Below, piece after piece: positions 17,591-27,293 of a stretch of DNA of 44,320 bases. Source of the DNA: an uncultured Burkholderiales Genera incertae sedis bacterium. GTDB taxonomy: Bacteria > Pseudomonadota > Gammaproteobacteria > Burkholderiales > Eutrophovitaceae. Location: contig CAJQIK010000057.1 in assembly GCA_905478365.1 (NCBI GenBank), positions 1 through 44,320 of the forward strand. Reading direction: 5' to 3'. Positions within the stretch are counted from its first letter, which is position 1; every line of letters starts with the position of its first letter. The notes beneath the pieces are model-generated. The model was given only the letters and a program-made list of their open reading frames with translations, searched no databases and was not told the DNA's origin. The position numbers and the translations under genes are program-made.

Positions 17591-19193
17591 CTCGGTATTT
17601 GGACAATTTAATGCGCTCCAATAGATTTGAATTCGGTGTAATGCTCTCGCTCTCTACATTTTCTTCGTCTAATTGTTTTTCAATAACTTTTGCTAAAGAT
17701 TTCCCAAGTTCAACGCCCCATTGATCAAATGAATTGATATTCCAGATTAATCCTTGGACGAATACTTTGTGTTCGTACAATGCGAGCAAGCTACCTATTG
17801 ATGATGCGTTAAGTTCGTCTAACAAAATGACGTTTGATGGCCGGTTACCTTCAATGATTCGCGACTGTTTTGCTTGACCTGAAGATTCTTGTTTTTGACT
17901 GCCAAATGCTAACGCTTCGATTTGAGCGAGACAATTAGCAAGTAACGATTTTTCGCTTTCATCACCTTCTATAGTCGTTATAACGCCTATGAAATCGCAT
18001 GGTGTGATTGTCGGACTCTGGAGAAGATGTTGGGCGAAGCTGTGCTGAAAGTTTGTACCACGTGAGCCCCAAATTATGGGAGAGGTGTTGTACTTGATAT
18101 TTTTTTCTGATCTGTCTGTCATCTTTCCATTACTCTCCATCTCAAGTTGTTGAAGATATTCTGGAAATATTGCAAGTCTCTCGGCATAAGGGAGTATTGC
18201 TTGAGCGGAGTACCCTTTGAAGTTGATATGCCAAATCCCTGTTAGCGCAAGTAAAATCGGCAAATTTTTGTCATTAGGAGCGCTTTTGAAGTGCAGATCC
18301 ATATCCTCAGCACCTTTTAATAGCGCTTTAAATTGTTGGAATCCCAGTCCTAAAGAAATGGGTAGTCCCACCGCCGACCATAGGGAATATCTGCCGCCAA
18401 CCCAATCCCAGAACTCAAAAATATTTTTTGGTTGAATTCCAAATTTTTTTGCAGCACGTGGATTTGCTGTGGTCGCTATGAAGTGATGTGTGATCGCATT
18501 TTGCTCGTCGATATTAAGGTTCTTGCACAGCCATGTTAATGCCGTGCTGGCGTTCGTCATGGTCTCTGCTGTTGTAAAAGTCTTCGATGCGACAATAAAA
18601 AGTGTTCGAGCTGGATTTGTGCCGTTCAGTTTCGAATCTAGATCTGATTCGTCGATATTAGATACGAATAGTATCCGAGGGTCTTCGCTCTTCTTGAGAG
18701 CGTTATAGATCAATTTCGGTCCTAAATCTGAGCCGCCAATACCGATATTAATTACTGTGTCAATTTGCTCACCGGTTGCCCCAAAGAGTTTTCCAGACCT
18801 GAATGTATCTGTGAGATGTTGCATTTGCTCTAGGTTCGCGTGAACTGACTTTCTGATGTCATCCAACGGCCCATCGGGATCAGTTTTCTCACTTGATCGA
18901 AGCGCTGTGTGTAAGACCGCTCTATTTTCGGAAATATTAATTTTTTTCCCAGAAAACATAGCGTTAATTTGGTCGCTTACGTGAGCTTGGTCACAGAGAC
19001 TCAAAAGTAATGATTTAATCCGTTTATCGATTTGGTTGCGAGAACAGTCGAGATAAAGTCCATTTAGCTCTAGCGAATGTTGTGTGCTGCGACTTGGGTC
19101 TTCTCTAAAGAGCTCCTCTATCGTACTGAGTTTCGTATCTTCTCCGAGTTGCTCAAGTTTTTTCCAAGAGTCTGATGTGTGAAGTCTGGGCAT
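17577..19193 (-). CDS. pgi: Glucose-6-phosphate isomerase
   Basis: INIGIGGSDLGPKLIYNAL, VASKTFTTAETMTN, FWDWVGGRYSLWSAVGLPISL, GSRGTNFQHSFAQ, FDQWGVELGK. Confidence 0.97.
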   Translation of the reverse strand: MPRLHTSDSWKKLEQLGEDTKLSTIEELFREDPSRSTQHSLELNGLYLDCSRNQIDKRIKSLLLSLCDQAHVSDQINAMFSGKKINISENRAVLHTALRSSEKTDPDGPLDDIRKSVHANLEQMQHLTDTFRSGKLFGATGEQIDTVINIGIGGSDLGPKLIYNALKKSEDPRILFVSNIDESDLDSKLNGTNPARTLFIVASKTFTTAETMTNASTALTWLCKNLNIDEQNAITHHFIATTANPRAAKKFGIQPKNIFEFWDWVGGRYSLWSAVGLPISLGLGFQQFKALLKGAEDMDLHFKSAPNDKNLPILLALTGIWHINFKGYSAQAILPYAERLAIFPEYLQQLEMESNGKMTDRSEKNIKYNTSPIIWGSRGTNFQHSFAQHLLQSPTITPCDFIGVITTIEGDESEKSLLANCLAQIEALAFGSQKQESSGQAKQSRIIEGNRPSNVILLDELNASSIGSLLALYEHKVFVQGLIWNINSFDQWGVELGKSLAKVIEKQLDEENVESESITPNSNLLERIKLSKYRASQK

Positions 19194-19310
19194 AGAATAA
19201 GAATGTATTTAATGTTATTCAACAATCAATACTATTTAAAAAGTAACGTAACTGTATCAAAAAGTATGTTGATAGGACTTGAATCGCTATGATTAACAAT
19301 TCGTCTTCAT

Positions 19311-19342
19311 AAAAAAACCCCTATCTAAAAGGATAGAGGTTT
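19311..19342 (-). terminator. Rho-independent terminator downstream of phasin gene
   Basis: Minus strand: aaacctctatc-cttttta-type loop-gataggggttttttt; ~11-bp stem with one G-T wobble followed by T-run. Confidence 0.85.
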
Positions 19343-19363
19343 GTGAGAGAAGTTGCGTGTTGT

Positions 19364-19891
19364 TTAGCTTTTCTTTTTACTTTTTGTTGCTTTACTGCCT
19401 GAGGCTAAGGTTGTGTTAACTGCGTCTTGAGCCTGTTGTTGGACTTTAGCCGCATTATCAAATGTTTGATTTGCGAAAGACATCGCTGTTTTGATGGCGG
19501 ACGCCATAATCGGTCCCCCAGGGAACGCATTTTTTTCAAGTGCATCCAGATTTTCAGCGATCGCTAAATTAGTTTCTGTAACGGTCGCCTCAAATATTTT
19601 GGAAATTTCATTATTCGCTTTATTAACGATATCTGCACCTGCTTTCCAATAGCTGGTCACCTCATCTAAGTTTGGTTGAAGTGTCGCTTGGAGATCTTCT
19701 AATGACTTGACGTCTTTTAATTTCACCACTGTAGCTGTTGTTTGGGTAACTTTGCTTGAGCTTTCCTTGAGGGCTGCCATGTTTAATTCGATAAACTCGC
19801 TGCCCGTTGATGTTCCAATCGCATTGAGTTGAGAGAGCTTTGCTAATGTTTTCTCTTGTGCCACCGAGAATTGATCAAATGTTGTGGTCAT
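19364..19891 (-). CDS. Phasin family protein
   Basis: 175 aa amphipathic helical protein, TTFDQFSVAQEKTLAKLSQLNAIG...FIELNMAALKESS...YWKAGADIVNKANNEISKIFE; phasin_2/TIGR01841-like; Lys-rich tail. Confidence 0.9.
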   Translation of the reverse strand: MTTTFDQFSVAQEKTLAKLSQLNAIGTSTGSEFIELNMAALKESSSKVTQTTATVVKLKDVKSLEDLQATLQPNLDEVTSYWKAGADIVNKANNEISKIFEATVTETNLAIAENLDALEKNAFPGGPIMASAIKTAMSFANQTFDNAAKVQQQAQDAVNTTLASGSKATKSKKKS

Positions 19892-19927
19892 GTTCTAGTG
19901 CCTCCGGTAATTGTAAGTTGATATTGT

Positions 19928-19936
19928 TGCAACGCA
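19928..19936. promoter_or_regulatory. Candidate PhaR-type operator upstream of phasin (TGCRNYGCA)
   Basis: TGCAACGCA (minus strand TGCGTTGCA, within ttgatGCGTTGCAACAA) about 37 bp upstream of the phasin start. Confidence 0.45.
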
Positions 19937-20079
19937 TCAAATTATCGACTATTTTAGTTGAGTGGAAGTATTTGTCAACTATTATATAAAAATTAGGTTT
20001 AATTTTTTATCATTATAATCATGAAGTTATAAATTTTCGTATAAAACCTGTACAAACTAGGCCAGTGTAGTTTAGGAGT

Positions 20080-20088
20080 TGCACTGCA
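20080..20088. promoter_or_regulatory. Second candidate PhaR-type operator (TGCRNYGCA)
   Basis: TTGCACTGCAA palindrome (minus strand TGCAGTGCA) in the phasin/thiolase intergenic region. Confidence 0.4.
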
Positions 20089-20168
20089 ATGTGTGTGAGT
20101 ACACACTTTGCTTTAAAACTTGTTTAATACAAAGAAATTAAAAAATATTATTATGAGGGAGGAATTGG

Positions 20169-21356
20169 TTACACGCTTTTGAATATAGCGGCAATCCCTT
20201 GCCCACCACCAATGCACATTGTGATCAGGGCGTGCTGTCCTTTAATCCGATTAAGCTCGTAGAGCGCTTTGATCGTAATAATCGCTCCAGTCGCTCCCAC
20301 TGGGTGTCCAAGTGCAACAGCTCCTCCGTTTGGATTTGTTTTTAACGGATCGAACTTCAGGCTTTGAGAGACTGCGCAGGCCTGAGCTGCGAAGGCTTCA
20401 TTAGACTCTACAATATCAATATCACTGATCTCTAAATTGCCCCTCTCTAACGCAGACTTGACCGCGGGTATAGGACCGAGCCCCATAACTCTCGGATCAA
20501 CACCGGCATGACCGTAACTGACCAGCTGGGCCAGAGGCTTAATCCCACGGCGCTCAGCTTCTTCCTTGTCCATCAATACAAGTGCTGCTGCGCCATCGTT
20601 AATGCCCGAAGCATTCCCAGCTGTAACCGTGCCGTCCTTCTTAAAAACGGCCCGTAATTTGGCTAGATTCTCTAAGGAAACATCTTCCCGAACATGCTCA
20701 TCTGTATCAAAGGTCACCGTAGCTCGCCCTTTTTTAACCTCGATAGGTAATATTTGTTCTTTGAATAGGCCATTTTGGATAGCACGGCTAGCTCTTTGAT
20801 GCGATTCGAGCGCAAATTTGTCTTGTACCTCACGTCCAAGTTCGTATTCTGAGGCAATGTTTTCGGCAGTTACGCCCATATGCATTCCTTCGAAAGGATC
20901 AGAAAGGGCTCCAACCATAGAGTCCACGATAGCCTGGTCGCCCATTTTTGCTCCCCATCGAGCAGAAGGTAACCAGTAGTTGGATCGGCTCATAGATTCG
21001 CCGCCCCCTGCAACAGCGATTTTCGCATCTCCCAGTTGGATCATTTGCGCGGCAGTGACAATTGCTTGTAAGCCTGTGCCGCATAGTCTATTCAAGGTCA
21101 ATGCCGGAACCTCCTTAGGAATTCCACCATTCATGCTGGCTACTCTGGCAAAATACATGTCCTTTGGTTCTGTGTGAATAACATTTCCAAAAACAACGTG
21201 ACCCACGTCTTTAGATTCAATTTTAGCTCTTGATAATGCCTCTTTGATGCATTGCGCGGCTAGGTCAGTTGGCGGAATATCTTTGAGAGAACCACCATAG
21301 TCTCCGATTGCTGTTCTAACACCGGATACAACAACCACTTCTCTCACGTCTGACAT
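20169..21356 (-). CDS. Acetyl-CoA C-acyltransferase / beta-ketothiolase
   Basis: RLCGTGLQAIVTAAQMIQLG (active Cys), NASGINDGAAALVLM, NPNGGAVALGHPVGATGA, MCIGGGQGIA. Confidence 0.96.
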   Translation of the reverse strand: MSDVREVVVVSGVRTAIGDYGGSLKDIPPTDLAAQCIKEALSRAKIESKDVGHVVFGNVIHTEPKDMYFARVASMNGGIPKEVPALTLNRLCGTGLQAIVTAAQMIQLGDAKIAVAGGGESMSRSNYWLPSARWGAKMGDQAIVDSMVGALSDPFEGMHMGVTAENIASEYELGREVQDKFALESHQRASRAIQNGLFKEQILPIEVKKGRATVTFDTDEHVREDVSLENLAKLRAVFKKDGTVTAGNASGINDGAAALVLMDKEEAERRGIKPLAQLVSYGHAGVDPRVMGLGPIPAVKSALERGNLEISDIDIVESNEAFAAQACAVSQSLKFDPLKTNPNGGAVALGHPVGATGAIITIKALYELNRIKGQHALITMCIGGGQGIAAIFKSV

Positions 21357-21540
21357 TTTATTCCCCTGTTAAGTAGTTTTCGCAGCTACACCTGAGGTTT
21401 GAAAGGCGAACTACGTTGTTTCATAATTTTAAATTCTTTATTTATTGCGACCACAAACCCACTTTGGGTCGCAGCATTTAGCGCGTAAGTATAAATAATT
21501 TATTATTTTTTTTCATAGGTCAGATTTGTCATAAGAGCAC

Positions 21541-21936
21541 TCAACTGTCTTTTTGTTTAAATCGAATAATTTGTTTACGATCTCTTTTGGTTGGGCGACC
21601 TTTCTGAATTGGAATATTTCGCTTTTTTTCTAGCTTGAGTAGTTCAGTTAGTTCTGCTCGTATGGTCTGGCTTTCGACAGATTCCTCGTACATGGTTTTT
21701 GCCAAAACAGCAGAGACCCTGCGCTCCGCCAGGGACGTAACCTGGATATCCCAGGAATAAGGGGCTGACTGAATTATAAGTTTGTCATTAAGTCTGAGCT
21801 GCTTTGAGGGTTTGATACGAGCTCCGTTTAGCTTGACTCTTCCATTTGTTACTGCATTAGCCGCTAGCGTTCTTGTTTTATAAAATCGGGCAGCCCAGAG
21901 CCACTTATCGATACGAACTTGTTTATCGTCGTTCAT
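21541..21936 (-). CDS. hslR: S4-domain RNA-binding protein (Hsp15-like)
   Basis: VRIDKWLWAARFYKTRTLAANAVTNGRVKLNGARIKPSKQLRLNDKLII: Hsp15/S4 signature; adjacent to hslO. Confidence 0.88.
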   Translation of the reverse strand: MNDDKQVRIDKWLWAARFYKTRTLAANAVTNGRVKLNGARIKPSKQLRLNDKLIIQSAPYSWDIQVTSLAERRVSAVLAKTMYEESVESQTIRAELTELLKLEKKRNIPIQKGRPTKRDRKQIIRFKQKDS

Positions 21937-21971
21937 CGCCTTACTTAAGGAGCAGATACGAAATGATTTGT

Positions 21972-22853
21972 TTAGTTAACAGAGCCATGAGAATCCTGAA
22001 CGGGATCAATCGATTTTCCAGAAAATATTCGATCGATACCCAGAGAAGAATAAATATAGTTTTTCCCACAAAATTCGCATGTAATGTTTACATTACCCTG
22101 CTCATTAAGAATTGACCGGACTTCTTCCTCTCCCAAAGACTGAAGCATACCGTCCGTTCTCTTTTCTGAGCAAGAACAAATAAACTGCATAGGACTTCCC
22201 TCAAAAACGCGAATCGTTTCTTCATGAAAAAGTCTATTGAGGATCATCTCAAAGTCTAATGAAATCAATTCTTGATTGGTAATTGTAGAAGCAAGTGTCG
22301 TAATTCTATTCCAATCATCAGACTCGACAGGCTCTTTTGTTGGCAATTTTTGGAGAAGCATGCCGCTAGCTCTTTGATCATTTGATGCTAGCCAAAGTCG
22401 GGTAGTTAATTGTTCAGATTGCTGCATATAGCCTTCTATAGATTCTTGGATAGATTCACCCTGAACTTGCACGAGACCTTGATAGGGTTGCCCGGATTTT
22501 TTCGGTGTAATGGTCACAGCGATAGCGCCGTCCTTCAGTAGATTTGTGTTTTCGAGGATCATTTCGTTGTCTTGACTCCACTTCGCGGTGGATCTAAAAC
22601 TATTTGAGCCTGTAGCCTCTGCCAAGGCTAGTTGTAGTCCTGAGTGGCCCTTTATTTGGATCGATAGCGTCCCATCGAGTTTAATTGTGGCAGCTAGTAG
22701 TGTTGTCGCAGCAGTCACTTCACCTAGTAATTTCCGCACGGAGACCGGGTATTTTCGGCGTTCTAAAACCTGACGCCACGAGCTGTCAAGGCTTACAATT
22801 TCACCTCGTATGTTTGCGTGCTCAAATAGAAACCTTTGTAGCGTATTCTCCAT
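21972..22853 (-). CDS. hslO: Hsp33 redox-regulated molecular chaperone
   Basis: Central Hsp33 domain and C-terminal CSC...CEFCG Zn/redox cysteine motif. Confidence 0.95.
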   Translation of the reverse strand: MENTLQRFLFEHANIRGEIVSLDSSWRQVLERRKYPVSVRKLLGEVTAATTLLAATIKLDGTLSIQIKGHSGLQLALAEATGSNSFRSTAKWSQDNEMILENTNLLKDGAIAVTITPKKSGQPYQGLVQVQGESIQESIEGYMQQSEQLTTRLWLASNDQRASGMLLQKLPTKEPVESDDWNRITTLASTITNQELISLDFEMILNRLFHEETIRVFEGSPMQFICSCSEKRTDGMLQSLGEEEVRSILNEQGNVNITCEFCGKNYIYSSLGIDRIFSGKSIDPVQDSHGSVN

Positions 22854-24517
22854 TACTTTGGCCTTGAATCTCTTTTATATAACCGGTAGCGCTCGTCGCG
22901 ATCTCCGGATCGCCCACCTTCCCATATAAGCTCCCACGGGGCCCCGATGTGATTGTCATCATCCTGTCGATCTTGGTAGATTAGGTAGTTACAGTTTTGA
23001 CTGTTATTGTCCAAATAAATATTAGTGGTCTCTATTCCTCCAAAATATTGAATCAAACCTCGTTGCGCAGGACCCACCTGCGTAATGATGCAGTCGTGCT
23101 CAGCATCTAGCTGTAACATTATCGACTTGACCATTGGAGCGTATGTCTTGCGCTCGTCAATCCAATGAAATAGGAGTATTACAGCGAGCATCCAACCAAA
23201 TGTAAGATTAATCGCCCAGATCACAACGGAGCGTTCGGGTCGTCTTTTTAGGTTGAAGAGTAGCAAAAACCAAGTAATTGACATGGCCGCGCCGATCAAT
23301 ATGCCAATAATCCTGTTACCAGGTTGATACCCTGGTTGTAAATTAGATAAGTGTGCAGATAACTCTTGAGGAAACCCGAAGTAAGACGCTGAAAAATAAA
23401 TCCAAGCTGCTATGGTGAAAAATAAAGCCGTCATAACGGCAAACCAATACAATGCATTGCCGGCGCCTCTTGGAATACGTGTGGCTGCAATCGACCCAAT
23501 TAAAGCAAGTGGCAGTAGGATCGGGGCAAGTCCTGATTCTTTGTTGATACCGGTAAAGCCCAACACCAGCATCATCGATAGCAAGAGTATGATCGGTAAT
23601 TGGAGTTCTTTACGCTTCAGGCCGTCTCTCCCTTCGATCCATATTGACCAGAATACAAAAATCCAAGTGGGCCATGTAAACCAAGGAAATATTGATAACG
23701 GATACGCTAAATCATCAAGCGATGGAGATCTAAAAAGGTGAAATGCCCCGTCCCAAGCGTAAGGTATCCAAAGCAAAGGTAGCGATGGGTCAAATTGATA
23801 AAGCACGATTAGCCAAATGCCAACTAAGACAAGCGTGACGAGTGCCCCGATACACAGAGAGTTTAAAAATCTAAACCCGCGATAACGAAAGTTCGCGAGT
23901 GCAATCAAAGTGATCGTGACTATTGGAATAAATATATTTTGTATTGTTGTTCCAAGAACGATGATTGACGTACCTGCACCAAGCCATAAGCCACCGATGA
24001 TTGATAAGCGTGGCGCTAAGCTCAGGCCATAAAAGAAAATCGATAACCCGGCCATAAGTAGAGGAGTAGCCGAAATCTGATGAGATTTCACTATTAGGCC
24101 TACCGAGCCCAAAAGTAGTAGGGGTGCTAGCCAAGATTGAGATCTTCCCCATAACTCATTAGCTGTAAGTCCTACGAATAAGAATGTGGAGAGTAGCCAA
24201 ATAGCCATGGTAAGTCTCGCGGCATCATGAGCCGCAAGCATGGGACTAAATAGTTCAATGAAACCAAGGGAGGCTGCATAAAATAATGGTCCCGCAAGGG
24301 GGATCTCTTCAAGACCTAATAATTCGAAATAGAAACTCGTATCTTTCAATTGAGAGAGATGCCCCATGAAAACTGCTTCTTCTGATTTCCAGGGATCGTG
24401 TCCTGTGAGACCAAATAAAGTCCAGGCGATGCAAACAGCAATGGTCAGAATAACCGGATGGTTTGTAATAACCTCTGCCGTCTTATCATGCCGAAAGAAA
24501 TGTCCTGGTCTTAGCAT
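22853..24517 (-). CDS. ArnT-like / GT39-family membrane glycosyltransferase
   Basis: 554-aa multi-TM; HDPWKSEEAVFMGHLSQLKD...EIPLAGPLFYAASLGFIELFSPMLAAHDAARLTM resembles PMT/ArnT first luminal loop (D/E motif). Confidence 0.82.
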   Translation of the reverse strand: MLRPGHFFRHDKTAEVITNHPVILTIAVCIAWTLFGLTGHDPWKSEEAVFMGHLSQLKDTSFYFELLGLEEIPLAGPLFYAASLGFIELFSPMLAAHDAARLTMAIWLLSTFLFVGLTANELWGRSQSWLAPLLLLGSVGLIVKSHQISATPLLMAGLSIFFYGLSLAPRLSIIGGLWLGAGTSIIVLGTTIQNIFIPIVTITLIALANFRYRGFRFLNSLCIGALVTLVLVGIWLIVLYQFDPSLPLLWIPYAWDGAFHLFRSPSLDDLAYPLSIFPWFTWPTWIFVFWSIWIEGRDGLKRKELQLPIILLLSMMLVLGFTGINKESGLAPILLPLALIGSIAATRIPRGAGNALYWFAVMTALFFTIAAWIYFSASYFGFPQELSAHLSNLQPGYQPGNRIIGILIGAAMSITWFLLLFNLKRRPERSVVIWAINLTFGWMLAVILLFHWIDERKTYAPMVKSIMLQLDAEHDCIITQVGPAQRGLIQYFGGIETTNIYLDNNSQNCNYLIYQDRQDDDNHIGAPWELIWEGGRSGDRDERYRLYKRDSRPK

Positions 24518-24585
24518 CGCAATTTTTTAAGATTAAGTAGATTTGGAGTTCATGCTCTTAAGTCCTCGAACCACCCTCAATTGAA

Positions 24586-24607
24586 AAAGGCAGCCTGAGC
24601 TGCCTTT
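24586..24607 (-). terminator. Rho-independent terminator downstream of rpmE
   Basis: AAAGGCAGC-CTGA-GCTGCCTTT perfect 9-bp stem, minus strand followed by TTcaatt / T-tract. Confidence 0.85.
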
Positions 24608-24631
24608 CTAACCCAAGTCACCGTAAACTAG

Positions 24632-24853
24632 TTATTCCCCAGTTTTGACTCCTCTGTTTGCGTACTTTTGCTTGAATCGCTCCACCCGACCAGCGGTATC
24701 CACAATTTTTTGTTTTCCGGTGTAGAAAGGATGGCATACTGAGCAAACTTCAATTGAAATATCTTTACTACTCGTTGAGCGTGTATTAAAAACTTCTCCG
24801 CAACTACAGGTCACTTTGACTTGAGCGTAGCTTGGATGGATATCTGCTTTCAT
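24632..24853 (-). CDS. rpmE: 50S ribosomal protein L31 (zinc-binding type)
   Basis: [64 protein letters not shown]; true start internal to the longer track ORF. Confidence 0.97.
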   Translation of the reverse strand: MKADIHPSYAQVKVTCSCGEVFNTRSTSSKDISIEVCSVCHPFYTGKQKIVDTAGRVERFKQKYANRGVKTGE

Positions 24854-24980
24854 TTTAATTTTCCTAATATTTTTTGGCGGATTTTGCGCCGAGCACTCTA
24901 TATAACGGTGCTTGTCCTCAAAAAGGGCGTTGATTATGCTAGAAAATACTTCATTTGACAAGAAGTCCTGGTCGCTTGCC

Positions 24981-26240
24981 TTAACCTTTTTTCATGCTGT
25001 CAAAGAATTCATCGTTATTTTTCGTAGCTTTCAGCTTCCCTGTTAGAAATTCTGTCGCTTCCAGCTCATCCATTGGGTAAAGTAATTTCCTCAAAATCCA
25101 GATTTTTTGGAGCACATCTGGCTCAAGCAACAATTCCTCTTTTCTAGTTCCGGAACGATTTACATTAATCGCTGGATAAATCCGTTTTTCGGTCATTCGC
25201 CGGTCTAGGTGAATTTCCATATTACCAGTACCTTTAAATTCCTCGTAAATGACGTCATCCATGCGTGATCCTGTATCTATCAAGGCAGTCGCGATAATTG
25301 TGAGTGAGCCACCTTCCTCTATATTTCTGGCGGCTCCAAAAAAACGCTTTGGTCTTTGAAGCGCATTTGCATCCACACCACCTGTTAACACTTTTCCAGA
25401 TGCTGGCGCTGTTGTATTGTAAGCCCGAGCCAGTCGAGTAATAGAGTCAAGAAGAATGACGACATCTTTTTTACTTTCAACCAGACGCTTTGCTTTTTCC
25501 ATCACCATTTCAGCTACTTGAACATGACGTGTTGCTGGCTCATCAAAAGTGGATGAGACAACCTCCCCGCGGACTGAGCGCTGCATTTCCGTAACCTCTT
25601 CAGGCCGTTCATCGATCAGAAGCACAATGAGATAAACATCAGGATAATTTGAAGCAATCGAATGCGCAATATGCTGAAGCATCACTGTTTTTCCGCTTTT
25701 GGGACTTGCAACGAGAAGCCCTCTTTGTCCTTTTCCAACGGGAGCAATGATGTCGATAATGCGCCCTGTTAAATTCTCGTCTGATTTAATGTCTCTTTCC
25801 ATTTGAAGCCTGTCCGTAGGAAAGAGGGGTGTAAGGTTTTCAAAAAGAGTCTTGTGTTTGCTGTTTTCTGGAACTTCATCATTGACTTTATCGACCTTAA
25901 CCAGAGCAAAGTAGCGCTCTCCTTCTTTTGGCGTCCTGATTTCGCCCTCGACAGAGTCTCCGGTATGAAGATTAAATCTTCTAATCTGAGATGGACTTAT
26001 GTAAATGTCGTCTGGTCCGGCGAGATACGAGGTGTCTGGAGATCGCAGAAAGCCAAACCCGTCAGGAAGAACCTCTAACGTTCCTGAGCCCGAAATACTT
26101 TCTCCTTTTTTCGCCTGGTCTTTTAGTAGTGCAAATATGAGATCCTGCTTGCGGAGTCGGTTGGCATTTTCAACCTCGTTAGCGATTGCCATTTCAATTA
26201 ACTCGCTAATGTGGAGGTCTTTTAGGTCGGATAGGTGCAT
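24981..26240 (-). CDS. rho: Transcription termination factor Rho
   Basis: [78 protein letters not shown]. Confidence 0.98.
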   Translation of the reverse strand: MHLSDLKDLHISELIEMAIANEVENANRLRKQDLIFALLKDQAKKGESISGSGTLEVLPDGFGFLRSPDTSYLAGPDDIYISPSQIRRFNLHTGDSVEGEIRTPKEGERYFALVKVDKVNDEVPENSKHKTLFENLTPLFPTDRLQMERDIKSDENLTGRIIDIIAPVGKGQRGLLVASPKSGKTVMLQHIAHSIASNYPDVYLIVLLIDERPEEVTEMQRSVRGEVVSSTFDEPATRHVQVAEMVMEKAKRLVESKKDVVILLDSITRLARAYNTTAPASGKVLTGGVDANALQRPKRFFGAARNIEEGGSLTIIATALIDTGSRMDDVIYEEFKGTGNMEIHLDRRMTEKRIYPAINVNRSGTRKEELLLEPDVLQKIWILRKLLYPMDELEATEFLTGKLKATKNNDEFFDSMKKG

Positions 26241-26302
26241 AGATTTTGGAAAACTAAAGAGAGGGTGGATGGAATCTTGAGGTTCTAGGAGGAACGACTG
26301 AC

Positions 26303-26629
26303 TTAGATATTACTATCTATGAATGTTGTGAGTTGGGATTTAGAAAGAGCACCGACCTTCGTTGCTTCAGCGTTTCCTGATTTGAAGAGCATCAAGGTTG
26401 GAATACCTCGAATACCAAATTTTGGTGGCGTGCCTTGATTTTCATCAATATTTAACTTCGCAATTTTTAACTTTCCAGAATATTCCGACGCTATTTCGTC
26501 AAGGATTGGCGCTATCATTTTGCAAGGGCCGCACCATTCAGCCCAGTAATCGACCAACACCGGTAGATCAGAATTCAGAACTTCGGTTTCGAAGGAATCG
26601 TCCGTTACATGATGAATTTGTTCACTCAT
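26303..26629 (-). CDS. trxA: Thioredoxin
   Basis: [24 protein letters not shown]...[14 protein letters not shown]. Confidence 0.98.
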   Translation of the reverse strand: MSEQIHHVTDDSFETEVLNSDLPVLVDYWAEWCGPCKMIAPILDEIASEYSGKLKIAKLNIDENQGTPPKFGIRGIPTLMLFKSGNAEATKVGALSKSQLTTFIDSNI

Positions 26630-26942
26630 TATAAAAAATCCGCTTTAGGTATTTAAAAAAGAAAGTATTTGGGAATGTAGAGTTTGGGGTCCGCACAAAC
26701 TTTGTAGTTTATTTTGTCCGACTTTGTAATTAAATTTCTATATCCATTCTCGCCGTGACGTTCGCTATTATAAAACATATTTTGGCGAGGGTTTACTTTA
26801 TTTGGCTTATGGTGAAGTAACAATGGTTTATACTTTCGTTTTACTACACTTGCGTTAACTTTTTTCCCCAATGGGGCGGATGATTTTGGTAAAATTCAAC
26901 CTGTAGACACAAATTTTTAAAAAAATAAATTAAGGTTATTCA

Positions 26943-27266
26943 ATGACTTATGTTGTAGTTGAGACTTGTATTAAATGTAAGTGGACAGATTGTGTGGACG
27001 TGTGCCCTGTGGATTGTTTTCGTGAGGGACCAAATATGTTGGTCATTGACCCAGATGAATGTATTGACTGCACCCTTTGTGTTGCCGAATGTCCAGAAGA
27101 AGCCATTTATGCGGATGATGATGTGCCTGACGATCAAAAGGATTTTATTGAGTTAAATGCTGAATTAGCGAAGGCGTGGCCAAGCATTACTGAGCGCAAG
27201 GATGCACCTGTAGATGCCTCAGAATGGCAAAATAAACCCAATAAGCGAGATCTCTTGGAGAGGTAA
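26943..27266 (+). CDS. fdxA: Ferredoxin FdxA (3Fe-4S/4Fe-4S type)
   Basis: [55 protein letters not shown]. Confidence 0.97.
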   Translation: MTYVVVETCIKCKWTDCVDVCPVDCFREGPNMLVIDPDECIDCTLCVAECPEEAIYADDDVPDDQKDFIELNAELAKAWPSITERKDAPVDASEWQNKPNKRDLLER

Positions 27267-27293
27267 TTCCATGCCTAGTATAAGCTGGGACTC

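Noticed and set aside
20091-20106. GTGTGTGAGTACACAC hairpin as thiolase terminator
   Set aside because: Only a 6-bp stem without a T-tract on the minus strand; insufficient to call a terminator.
26653-26871. 72-aa minus-strand ORF between trxA and fdxA
   Set aside because: Sits in an AT-rich divergent promoter region, low-complexity basic sequence, no recognisable family; more likely non-coding.
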